Assembly: GCA_030844625.1 (NCBI GenBank)
Contig: JAUUNJ010000168.1
Coordinates: forward strand, 1-5,923
Length of the DNA: 5,923 nt
Origin: Roseburia sp.
GTDB lineage: Bacteria > Bacillota > Clostridia > Lachnospirales > Lachnospiraceae
Direction of reading: 5' to 3'
Shown here: in pieces, positions 1-5,923 of the stretch
How the letters are laid out: the number at the start of each line of letters is the position of its first letter
How positions within the stretch are numbered: the stretch's first letter is position 1
Made by a program: the position numbers and the translations under genes
The notes under the pieces: generated by a model
What the model saw: the letters and a program-made list of their open reading frames with translations, nothing else
What the model was told of the DNA's origin: nothing
Database searches by the model: none

Positions 1-49
1 TGAGAAAAGTGCTTTTGATAACAGTCTGCTAAATCAATTAATAAAATAA
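1..49 (+). CDS. C-terminal end of an upstream ABC-transporter gene, probably the solute-binding protein (partial)
   Basis: Frame 2 is open from the window edge and ends at a TAA at 47-49, giving the tail EKSAFDNSLLNQLIK. Only 15 codons are visible, so no domain can be seen. The identity is inferred from position: it ends 13 nt before an SsuB/TauB-type ATPase, and in this importer family the periplasmic/lipoprotein solute-binding protein (NMT1/SsuA-like) often precedes the ATPase and permease. A short amphipathic tail of the 'FDNSLLN' type is compatible with the end of such a binding protein. An unrelated upstream gene, or chance readthrough, cannot be excluded from so little sequence. Confidence 0.5.
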   Translation, partial: EKSAFDNSLLNQLIK

Positions 50-62
50 GTGGTGAAAATAT

Positions 63-830
63 ATGCTTGAGATTAAAAATCTAAATAAAATATACGATGA
101 AGAAACAGATACATTAAAAAATATAAATTTAAAGGTAGAAGACGGTCAGTTTGCCTGTATTGTAGGTGCATCGGGCTCCGGAAAATCTACCTTATTAAGG
201 ATGATTGCAGGTTTGGAGGAACCTACATCGGGTGAGATTCTTCTGGATCATGAAGCAGTTCAGGGACCATCAGGAGACAGAATGGTAATGTTTCAGGAAT
301 CGGCACTTTTTCCGTGGCTTTCTGTAATTGATAATGTCAAGTTTGGAATGAATATTGCAGGTGTTTCTAAGGCAGAACAGGAAGAGCGGGCAATGCACTA
401 TCTTAGAATGGTACATTTAGAAAATTATAAAGATTTTGCAATTCATCAGCTTTCAGGAGGAATGAAGCAGAGGGTGGCTTTTGCACGTGCTTTGACAATG
501 GACAGTAAGATGCTGCTTATGGATGAGCCTTTTTCAGCGTTGGATAAACAGACAACGAATCACTTACGAAAAGAGCTGGAGAACATATGGGAACAGACAC
601 AAAAAACAGTAATTTTGATTACCCACAGTGTGGAGGAAGCTGTATTTTTTGCCGACAAAGTTTTACTTTTATCCAGAAAAAGTCACGATATAGAGAAAGA
701 AATATATATTGACCTTCCAAGACCGAGAGACATTAAGTCACCAGATTTTCTTAAGTATCGTTCACAAATCTTAGAATGGATAGAACAGGATGTGGATTAT
801 TCAGTGGAGGAAATGGCCCATGAAAAATAA
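63..830 (+). CDS. ABC transporter ATP-binding protein, nitrate/sulfonate/taurine (SsuB/TauB) type
   Basis: This is a 255-residue cytoplasmic nucleotide-binding subunit that powers uptake through the adjoining permease. All ABC motifs are present and intact: Walker A GASGSGKST (35-43), Q-loop Q78, signature LSGGMKQR (130-137), Walker B MLLMDEP (150-156), D-loop SALD (158-161) and switch His H188 in ITHSV. The stretch ALFPWLSVIDNV (81-92) after the Q-loop and the 'RPRDIKSPDF' tail are typical of the SsuB/TauB/NrtD branch, and the length is normal for it. The ATG at 63 follows a modest GGTGA (52-56) by 6 nt. The gene overlaps the permease start by 11 nt, indicating translational coupling. Sulfonate, taurine, nitrate and thiamine-pyrimidine importers share these features, so the substrate is left open and no gene symbol is given. 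Confidence 0.93.
   Translation: MLEIKNLNKIYDEETDTLKNINLKVEDGQFACIVGASGSGKSTLLRMIAGLEEPTSGEILLDHEAVQGPSGDRMVMFQESALFPWLSVIDNVKFGMNIAGVSKAEQEERAMHYLRMVHLENYKDFAIHQLSGGMKQRVAFARALTMDSKMLLMDEPFSALDKQTTNHLRKELENIWEQTQKTVILITHSVEEAVFFADKVLLLSRKSHDIEKEIYIDLPRPRDIKSPDFLKYRSQILEWIEQDVDYSVEEMAHEK
806..810 (+). promoter_or_regulatory. Ribosome binding site of the permease gene
   Basis: GGAGG lies inside the last codons of the ATPase gene, 9 nt before the ATG at 820. It decides the permease start. The longer in-frame ATG at 790 would place this site inside the coding region, would add a Trp-rich, non-family N-terminus (MWIIQWRKWP), and has no comparable Shine-Dalgarno upstream. Confidence 0.75.
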
Positions 831-1599
831 AAAATCAACAGTTCTTGGAACGATATTATTTTATGCAGGTGTGCTTATTATATGGCAGATTATATATTCT
901 CTGGGGACACAGGTGTTTGAAATATGGAAATCATACTCATTTCCGAATATAAAAAGTATTTTAATTCGTTTTGGAGAACTGGTTTCAGACGGAAGTATTC
1001 AACTGGCAATTGCATATAGCGTGGGACGTGGAATTATAGGTTACCTGATTGCGTGTGTGCTGGGCTGCTTTCTGGGGATGGTGATTCTTGAATATAAGAC
1101 ACTGGGAAAATATTTGAAACCTCTTCTTATGGGAATACAGACATTGCCCAGCATCTGCTGGGTACCTTTTGCCATATTATGGTTTGGCCTTGGGAATGAT
1201 GCAATCATATTTGTTGTGGTAATGGGATCTGCATTAAGTATTGCATTATCTGTTGAAAGTAGTATTAGAAACATTGATCCGTTATATTTGTCAGTGGCAG
1301 GCATTATGGGGGCAAAAGGGTTAAAACTGGTTACAAAGGTAATTATTCCTGCAGCTCTTCCATCCTTAATTTCCGGTTTCAGACAGGGATGGTCTTTTGC
1401 ATGGAGGGCTTTAATGTCCGGTGAGGTAATATCATCCTCCATCGGATTAGGTTATACATTAATGCTTGGAAGAAATCTTGCTGATATTAATCAGGTTATG
1501 CTTGTCATGATTGTCATAATCATCATCGGAATCATTATGGATAAAGTATGTTTCTCACTGGTAGAAAATAAAGTTTTGGCAAAACGTGGATTAAAATAA
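820..1599 (+). CDS. ABC transporter permease, SsuC/TauC (BPD_transp_1) type
   Basis: This is a 259-residue integral membrane subunit, presumably forming a homodimeric pore driven by the ATPase encoded just upstream. About six hydrophobic segments are visible, near residues 9-27, 67-90, 105-122, 126-145, 180-198 and 224-245. The N-terminus MKNKKS is basic, giving the usual cytoplasmic start. The EAA coupling loop that docks on the ATPase is at about 158-181 (GAKG then VIIPAALP). It keeps the central Gly-Ala and the terminal P-A-x-P but has Ser instead of the classic Glu at its first position. GIQTLPSICWVPFAILWFG (105-123) and the 'GEVISSSIGLGYTLMLGRN' stretch (201-219) are hallmarks of the nitrate/sulfonate permease branch. 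The start at 820 is chosen over an in-frame ATG at 790 because of the GGAGG at 806-810. Length is normal for the family. The transported compound is unknown. Confidence 0.92.
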   Translation: MKNKKSTVLGTILFYAGVLIIWQIIYSLGTQVFEIWKSYSFPNIKSILIRFGELVSDGSIQLAIAYSVGRGIIGYLIACVLGCFLGMVILEYKTLGKYLKPLLMGIQTLPSICWVPFAILWFGLGNDAIIFVVVMGSALSIALSVESSIRNIDPLYLSVAGIMGAKGLKLVTKVIIPAALPSLISGFRQGWSFAWRALMSGEVISSSIGLGYTLMLGRNLADINQVMLVMIVIIIIGIIMDKVCFSLVENKVLAKRGLK

Positions 1600-1604
1600 A
1601 GGAC

Positions 1605-1610
1605 AAAGGA
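1605..1610 (+). promoter_or_regulatory. Ribosome binding site of the LRR protein gene
   Basis: AAAGGA is 7 nt before the ATG at 1618, inside the short gap after the permease stop. A second AAAGGA copy (1598-1603) sits too far away (14 nt). The site supports 1618 as start rather than the in-frame ATG at 1630, which has no Shine-Dalgarno. Confidence 0.65.
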
Positions 1611-1617
1611 TATAAAA

Positions 1618-3561
1618 ATGAAAAACACTATGAAGAAAAGAATAGCTATAATGCTGATGATTACACTATTAGCCGGCAGTGGAATAGGTGAACAGGCTGC
1701 TGGTATAAATCTTTGGGAAATCAAAGCCCAGGCAGCGGTCAATACGGATACATTACCGGAAGAAACGATAAAAGATCCGGGCGGAGAGGAGATAACAGAA
1801 GAAGAACCGACTAGTGATGAGCCTACTTCTGATGAGCCTACTTCTGATGAGCCCATAACAGAAGAGCCAACCTCTGTGGAACCAACAACACCAGTGCCGG
1901 ATTATGAAATTATTGATGGTGTATATAAGGTAAAACAGGGCGTTTTAATTGAATATTTAGGAAATAAAAATGATCAATCCATCACTTCATTGGAGATTCC
2001 CAAAAAAGTGCAAAAAATAGATAACAGTGTATTCTCAGGTTGCAAATATATAAAAAAGGTTACTTTTAAGGAAGGAAGTAAATTGACGGAGATAGGACAG
2101 GAGGCATTTAATAAATGTACAGCTCTTACAAGCATTACTTTGCCTACAGGTCTGAAAAAACTTGGATACAGACCTTTTAATAAGTGTACAGCACTTAAGA
2201 AAATCACAATTCCTTCCACCGTTACAGAAGGGGATCGTATTTTAGGAAAATCAACATCTGTTACAAAAGTTACTTTTGCCGCCGGGATCAAAACAATTCC
2301 CAGTGATATATTAAGGAATGCGTGCAGCGTTGAAACAATAACCATTAAATCAGGTGTGACGACCATTGGAAACAGAGCATTTTATAATTGTACGGGGTTA
2401 AAGACAATGACGATACCTGCTACAGTTACAACCATAAAGTCTTCTGCCTTTAGTGGCTGTACGGCACTTACAAGCATCAGTATGTCAAAAAATGTCACAT
2501 CAATTGGGACATATGCATTTAAGAACTGCAAGATCCTCAAGCAGATGGAACTGGGGAAAGCGGTTAAAACTATTGGGAAAGATGCATTTTCCGGTGATGG
2601 GAATCTCACACTTTTGGTTTATGCCAATTCAACAGCAAAAGCATATGCAAGAAAAAATAAAATAAAATGGCAGTATACAAGTTCAGAAGTAAAGAGACGG
2701 GCAGCAAGTGAGACTGTATATAAAAAATATTTAAGTTTGAATCGCATAAAGGATACAAGCAAATTTAAATTAAAATATCTAAAAAATTATGTTCCACAAG
2801 GTCTGTGCATTGTGGGTGATTATCTGATTGTGTCCATGTATTATAAGGGATTAAAGAAAAATTCCATTTTGCTTTTATATAATAAAACCACGGGAGCATA
2901 TGTGAAAAAAGTGGTTTTGCCTTCAAAAGACCATGTGGGGTCAATTACCAACATAAAAGGACGTCTGGTAGTGGGGTTATGTAATATATCCACAACAGAT
3001 TATGTTGCAGTGATTAGTAAGTCAAAATTAAAGAAAATTAAAAGTGGGAAGACAATAAAGTATGATTATGTGACAAAGATTCCGGGATATGCAGATTTTG
3101 CAGCTTTTGATGGAACTATCTTTTGGGCAGGTCATAGTGCTAATATTTCCAGTCCTACTATGTATGGATATAAAGTAAAAGTGAAAAAGAAAAAATTAGT
3201 GTTTACTAAGAAATATACCTATGTGGTTCCGCCGAATTCTCAGGGACTCATTGTGAAAAAAGGAAAAGGTTCCAAGCGGACATTTGTATTTTCCCAGTCT
3301 TATGGAAGATTAGGAGATTCTTCTCTGATCACATATAGCGTGAAAATAAAAAAGGCAAGTTCACTTGGGAAAGCCACATCAACAAAACTTTTGCCAGCCA
3401 TGTCTGAGGGCATATGTATGACCAGCGGAGGAAATGTTTACATAGTTTTTGAATCAGGAGCCGGGTTGTACTGTGCAGATTCTGATTTGACTACTGAAAT
3501 ACAGGTTAAAAATGTCGGAAAAATAAAATACAGTAAATTAAGTAAACTTAAATCAAAATAA
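1618..3561 (+). CDS. Secreted BspA-like leucine-rich-repeat protein with propeller-like C-terminal domain
   Basis: This 647-residue protein is predicted to be exported. Residues 1-39 look like a signal peptide: basic MKNTMKKR, a hydrophobic core IAIMLMITLLAG, and a possible cleavage site after AQA (37-39). Residues 60-94 form an acidic Pro/Thr linker with repeated EPTSD units. Residues 121-353 hold about ten BspA/LRR_5 repeats, mostly 23 residues long with the pattern T-x-I-x-x-x-A-F-x-x-C-x-x-L-x-x-I-x-I-P, closed by the usual cap (NSTAKAYARKNKIKWQY). Residues 360-647 form a separate basic, beta-rich domain with five recurring motifs such as PQGLCIVGDYLIVSMY (393-408) and SEGICMTSGGNVYIV (596-610), suggesting a beta-propeller; this is inference. 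No LPXTG, SLH, choline-binding repeat or C-terminal membrane anchor is visible. BspA-type repeats are known from surface and host-binding proteins, but the ligand here is unknown. The gene begins 18 nt after the permease and may share its transcript. Confidence 0.88.
   Translation: MKNTMKKRIAIMLMITLLAGSGIGEQAAGINLWEIKAQAAVNTDTLPEETIKDPGGEEITEEEPTSDEPTSDEPTSDEPITEEPTSVEPTTPVPDYEIIDGVYKVKQGVLIEYLGNKNDQSITSLEIPKKVQKIDNSVFSGCKYIKKVTFKEGSKLTEIGQEAFNKCTALTSITLPTGLKKLGYRPFNKCTALKKITIPSTVTEGDRILGKSTSVTKVTFAAGIKTIPSDILRNACSVETITIKSGVTTIGNRAFYNCTGLKTMTIPATVTTIKSSAFSGCTALTSISMSKNVTSIGTYAFKNCKILKQMELGKAVKTIGKDAFSGDGNLTLLVYANSTAKAYARKNKIKWQYTSSEVKRRAASETVYKKYLSLNRIKDTSKFKLKYLKNYVPQGLCIVGDYLIVSMYYKGLKKNSILLLYNKTTGAYVKKVVLPSKDHVGSITNIKGRLVVGLCNISTTDYVAVISKSKLKKIKSGKTIKYDYVTKIPGYADFAAFDGTIFWAGHSANISSPTMYGYKVKVKKKKLVFTKKYTYVVPPNSQGLIVKKGKGSKRTFVFSQSYGRLGDSSLITYSVKIKKASSLGKATSTKLLPAMSEGICMTSGGNVYIVFESGAGLYCADSDLTTEIQVKNVGKIKYSKLSKLKSK
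1816..1853 (+). repeat. 15-bp in-frame tandem repeat coding for the DEPTS linker units
   Basis: Two perfect 15-bp copies (GATGAGCCTACTTCT at 1816-1830 and 1831-1845) are followed by a partial third copy (1846-1853). Each copy encodes Asp-Glu-Pro-Thr-Ser. Diverged units flank them (residues 61-66 and 78-91), so the whole acidic linker looks grown from one short unit. The unit is a multiple of three, so a change in copy number would alter linker length without breaking the frame. Confidence 0.9.
1978..2676 (+). repeat. Array of about ten BspA-type leucine-rich repeats (protein-level)
   Basis: Residues 121-353 of the LRR protein divide into units starting near 121, 143, 168, 191, 213, 236, 259, 282, 305 and 328. 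Most are 23 residues long and units 1-3 and 6-8 end in Cys (C142, C167, C190, C258, C281, C304). Units 6-8 are the most regular, each with a TTIG/TTIK/TSIG-x-x-AF core. Units 4 and 5 have lost the AF and Cys positions (RILGKS, DILRNA). The last unit is the typical solenoid cap. DNA copies are diverged, so this is an old duplication rather than a recent expansion. Confidence 0.88.
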
Positions 3562-3604
3562 AGTTTAAGAAAAGAGAAGTATTTCGTGATTTCTTGTGCA
3601 ATAA

Positions 3605-3652
3605 AAAAGGGAGCAGATGACAGCAAATGCTATGATCTGTTCCCTTTTCTTT
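3605..3652. terminator. Bidirectional intrinsic terminator between convergent genes
   Basis: A 14-bp stem pairs 3605-3618 (AAAAGGGAGCAGAT) with 3635-3648 (ATCTGTTCCCTTTT), with one G-T wobble (3613/3640). The 16-nt loop can form a small inner AGC/GCT pairing. On the + strand the stem runs into TTTTCTTT, suited to ending the LRR gene transcript 44 nt after its stop. On the - strand the complement of the A-run at 3603-3608 gives six T's, suited to ending the convergent activase-family gene. The rest of the 142-nt gap (3562-3703) shows nothing I can support. Confidence 0.85.
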
Positions 3653-3703
3653 AAGGATAAAATATATTTTGCATATTTCGTCCATTAATACTGATAAAAG
3701 AGG

Positions 3704-5923
3704 TTATTCTTCCTTATTCAGTCTTTTATTTGCTGTTGCCAGCATCAGTTTAATTCTATTTAACTGGTTTACTTCGCTGGCACCCGGGTCATAATCAACC
3801 GCAACAATATTCGCATCCGGATTCATTGCCCGAAGTTTTTTGATTACACCCTTTCCTACAATGTGGTTTGGAAGACATGCAAACGGCTGTGTACAGACAA
3901 TGTTAGGTACACCATCATGAATTAAGTGGAGCATTTCTCCGGTCAGGAACCAGCCCTCCCCGGTCTGATTGCCGATGGAAACAACCTCCTCAGCCATTTT
4001 ACTCATTTCCCAAATATCAGAAGTTGGAATAAAGTGTTTACTCTTAATAAGAGCTTTTTTTGCAGAGCCTCTCATCCATTCCAGAGCCTTAATTCCCATA
4101 TTGTTAATCCATACTGATTTTTTGCTAAAGCCCAGTTTATCAGCTTTGAATGTAGCATTTCTAAATCCATATAGGAAGAAGTCTACCAGATCCGGCATAA
4201 CAGCTTCTGCCCCTTCTGATTCCAAAAGATTAACCAAATCATTGTTGGCGGTAGGGGAGAACTTAACAAGGATTTCTCCAACAATACCGACTCGCGGTTT
4301 TTTAATATCTTTTGTAGGAATAGCATCAAATTCTTCCACAATCTTTTTCATGTTTTTGCGGAAACGATGGATTCCAAAGTGCTTATCTGAAAGTTCCTTA
4401 CATAATTTGTATTCCCATTTTTTGTGAAGTGCATCAGTTTCTCCGGCATTTACTTCGTAAGGACGGGTTCTGTATACAACTCTCATAAACAAATCACCGT
4501 ACATGGCAGCTTCAACGGCTTTAACCGCAAAAAGCGGAGTAATTTTAAAACCACTGTTTTTCTCGATTCCCGTAAAACTCAGCGATAAAACAGGAACATG
4601 TCCCATGCCTGCCTTTTCTAAGGCGCGTCGGATAAAACCGATGTAGTTTGTGGCACGACATCCACCGCCTGTCTGGGTGATGATTACAGCAGTTTTGTTT
4701 AAATCATACTTACCGGAAAGCAGAGCTTCCATAATCTGTCCCACAACAATTAGTGAAGGATAACATGCATCGTTATTTACATATTTAAGTCCTACATCAA
4801 TGCAGGATTTGTTACTAGGCATAACTTCAAAATTATATCCACAGGAGTTCAGTGCAGACTGAAGCATAGTAAAATGTATCGGACTCATCTGTGGCGTGAG
4901 AATTGTGTATTTATCGTCATACATCTGTTTAGTAAATTCAACCTTATTAATAGAAGAAGGCTGAATTGTTCTCTTGAAGTTATGTTCGCTTCGAACTCTT
5001 ATGGCAGCAAGCAGGGAACGAACTCTGATTCTTGCAGCACCTAAATTATTTACTTCGTCAATTTTAAGTACAGTATAAATTTTTCCTGATCTTGTAAGAA
5101 TATCGCTGACACAGTCCGTAGTTACAGCATCGAGACCACACCCGAAAGAATTCAACTGGATCAAATCAAGGTCATCTCTTGTCTTGACAAAGTTTGCAGC
5201 CTTGTAAAGTCTTGAATGATACATCCACTGGTCAGAAACGATCAGAGGTCTTTCCACATCTGCAAGATGGGAAACAGAGTCTTCTGTCAGAACTGCAAGA
5301 CCATAGGAATTAATCATTTCAGGAATACCGTGATTGATTTCAGGGTCAACATGGTATGGACGTCCGGCGAGAACGATACCACGTCTTCCGGTTTCTTCCA
5401 TATACTTAAGTGTTTCCTCCCCCTTTTTCTTCATATCTTCACGGGAGGCAATTAGCTCCATCCATGCGGCATGAGCGGCAGAAGTGATTTCTGATTTTTC
5501 AATGCCAAAATCCTTGCTAAATTCTTCAATCAATCTGGAGGTGAGAATTTCTTCATTTGTAAATGCCATAAATGGATTCATGAACTTAATCGAAGAGTCT
5601 TCCAGTGCTTCCACATTATTTTTTATATTTTCTGCGTAAGACGTTACAATTGGGCAGTTATAATGGTTGTTGGCATCAGGAGTTTCATTTCTTTCATACG
5701 GAATACAAGGATAGAAAATAAATTTTGCTCCATTTTGCAATAACCACTCAACATGTCCGTGTGCAATCTTTGCAGGATAGCATTCGGATTCACTAGGAAT
5801 TGATTCGATTCCCATTTCATAAATTTTGTGAGAGGATTTGGGTGAAATCATCACACTAAAACCTAATTCCTTAAAGAATGTTGCCCAGAATGGGAAATTT
5901 TCATACATATTAAGAACTCTTGG
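3704..5923 (-). CDS. 2-hydroxyacyl-CoA dehydratase/activase family protein, DUF2229 and C-terminal part (5' end outside window)
   Basis: The last 739 residues of a larger protein are visible. The frame stays open past the first in-window Met (5906-5908), reading PRVLN-MYENFPFWATFF, a conserved internal sequence of this family, so that Met is not the start. Residues below are counted from that Met. DUF2229-like sequence is at the N-terminal end, with SESECYPAKIAHGH (40-52) and FYPC (65-68), followed by CPIVTSYAEN (85-94). Further conserved blocks are GRPYHVDPEINHGIPE (182-197), NSFGCGLDAVTTD (253-265), NNDACYPSLIVVGQ (378-391), TQTGGGCRATNY (411-422) and CTQPFACLPNHIVGKG (672-687). Family members are often about 1,400 residues, with BadF/HgdC-type ATP-binding activase domains in the missing N-terminal part. 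Related activases hydrolyse ATP to drive low-potential electron transfer to an iron-sulfur dehydratase partner. The Cys residues (C43, C68, C257, C382, C417, C672, C678) could bind Fe-S clusters; the substrate is unknown. The gene ends 52 nt from the shared terminator. Confidence 0.87.
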   Translation of the reverse strand, partial: PRVLNMYENFPFWATFFKELGFSVMISPKSSHKIYEMGIESIPSESECYPAKIAHGHVEWLLQNGAKFIFYPCIPYERNETPDANNHYNCPIVTSYAENIKNNVEALEDSSIKFMNPFMAFTNEEILTSRLIEEFSKDFGIEKSEITSAAHAAWMELIASREDMKKKGEETLKYMEETGRRGIVLAGRPYHVDPEINHGIPEMINSYGLAVLTEDSVSHLADVERPLIVSDQWMYHSRLYKAANFVKTRDDLDLIQLNSFGCGLDAVTTDCVSDILTRSGKIYTVLKIDEVNNLGAARIRVRSLLAAIRVRSEHNFKRTIQPSSINKVEFTKQMYDDKYTILTPQMSPIHFTMLQSALNSCGYNFEVMPSNKSCIDVGLKYVNNDACYPSLIVVGQIMEALLSGKYDLNKTAVIITQTGGGCRATNYIGFIRRALEKAGMGHVPVLSLSFTGIEKNSGFKITPLFAVKAVEAAMYGDLFMRVVYRTRPYEVNAGETDALHKKWEYKLCKELSDKHFGIHRFRKNMKKIVEEFDAIPTKDIKKPRVGIVGEILVKFSPTANNDLVNLLESEGAEAVMPDLVDFFLYGFRNATFKADKLGFSKKSVWINNMGIKALEWMRGSAKKALIKSKHFIPTSDIWEMSKMAEEVVSIGNQTGEGWFLTGEMLHLIHDGVPNIVCTQPFACLPNHIVGKGVIKKLRAMNPDANIVAVDYDPGASEVNQLNRIKLMLATANKRLNKEE

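Noticed and set aside
1..62. Riboswitch or leader (for example thiamine- or sulfur-responsive) upstream of the ATPase
   Set aside because: Only 62 bases are present, most of them the end of an upstream reading frame. Any leader of the operon would lie before the binding-protein gene, outside the window.
1041..1442. 133-residue open frame on the - strand inside the permease
   Set aside because: It lies wholly antisense to a well-supported membrane protein gene, shows no family resemblance, and is the mirror of the permease codons.
1507..1523. Inverted repeat ATGATT-n5-AATCAT near the end of the permease, considered as an operator for the LRR gene
   Set aside because: It falls in codons for the Ile/Val/Met-rich last membrane segment, where such sequence arises by composition, and no promoter elements accompany it.
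1491..1856. - strand frame with repeated GSSEV units
   Set aside because: The repeats are only the complement of the 15-bp DEPTS-coding repeat; it spans the permease end and the LRR gene start and has no independent support.
1974..2665. Several short frames within the LRR array (both strands)
   Set aside because: They arise because the repeated LRR codons avoid stops in other frames; none has a convincing start site or recognisable product.
3659..3670. Perfect 12-bp palindrome AAAATATATTTT downstream of the terminator
   Set aside because: It is made only of A and T in an AT-rich gap, so chance is likely, and it is not placed as an operator or promoter for either gene.
3926..4427. Two + strand frames opposite the dehydratase-like gene
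   Set aside because: They overlap each other and a conserved - strand coding region, with no domain or ribosome binding site to support them.

Overview
The window is AT-rich DNA with compact, bacterial-style gene packing. The gene content fits an anaerobic gut-type Firmicute, most likely Clostridia of the Lachnospiraceae kind. The reasons are an SsuB/TauB-type ABC importer, a secreted BspA-like leucine-rich-repeat protein with an acidic Pro/Thr linker, and a very large fused protein of the 2-hydroxyacyl-CoA dehydratase/activase family. The taxon is inferred from family knowledge, not from a marker gene.

Positions 1-1599 (+ strand) hold the end of an importer operon. The last 15 codons of an upstream gene, probably the solute-binding protein, end at 49. 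An ATPase (63-830) and a permease (820-1599, overlapping the ATPase by 11 nt) follow. The set has the layout of nitrate/sulfonate/taurine/thiamine-precursor importers. The substrate cannot be told from this window because the binding protein lies outside it.

Positions 1618-3561 (+ strand) encode a 647-residue exported protein, starting only 18 nt after the permease with its own ribosome binding site. It has a signal peptide, an acidic Pro/Thr repeat linker, about ten BspA-type (LRR_5) repeats, and a C-terminal domain of about 285 residues. I read that last domain as a possible beta-propeller from five recurring blade-like motifs. No terminator is visible between permease and LRR gene, so it may be expressed with the importer.

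Positions 3562-3703 are a convergent intergenic gap with one strong hairpin that has T-rich tracts on both sides, a probable bidirectional terminator. Positions 3704-5923 (- strand) carry the C-terminal 739 residues of the dehydratase/activase-family protein. It is open at the window edge: the reading frame continues past the first in-window Met into a typical family sequence, so the true start and the expected N-terminal ATPase (activase) domains lie beyond 5923.

The importer/LRR block and the activase-family gene converge on the shared terminator and are probably independent units. I saw no mobile element, CRISPR array, tRNA or rRNA. The less ordinary parts are the LRR plus propeller-like architecture in an importer operon, and the threefold modular organisation of the dehydratase-like protein.
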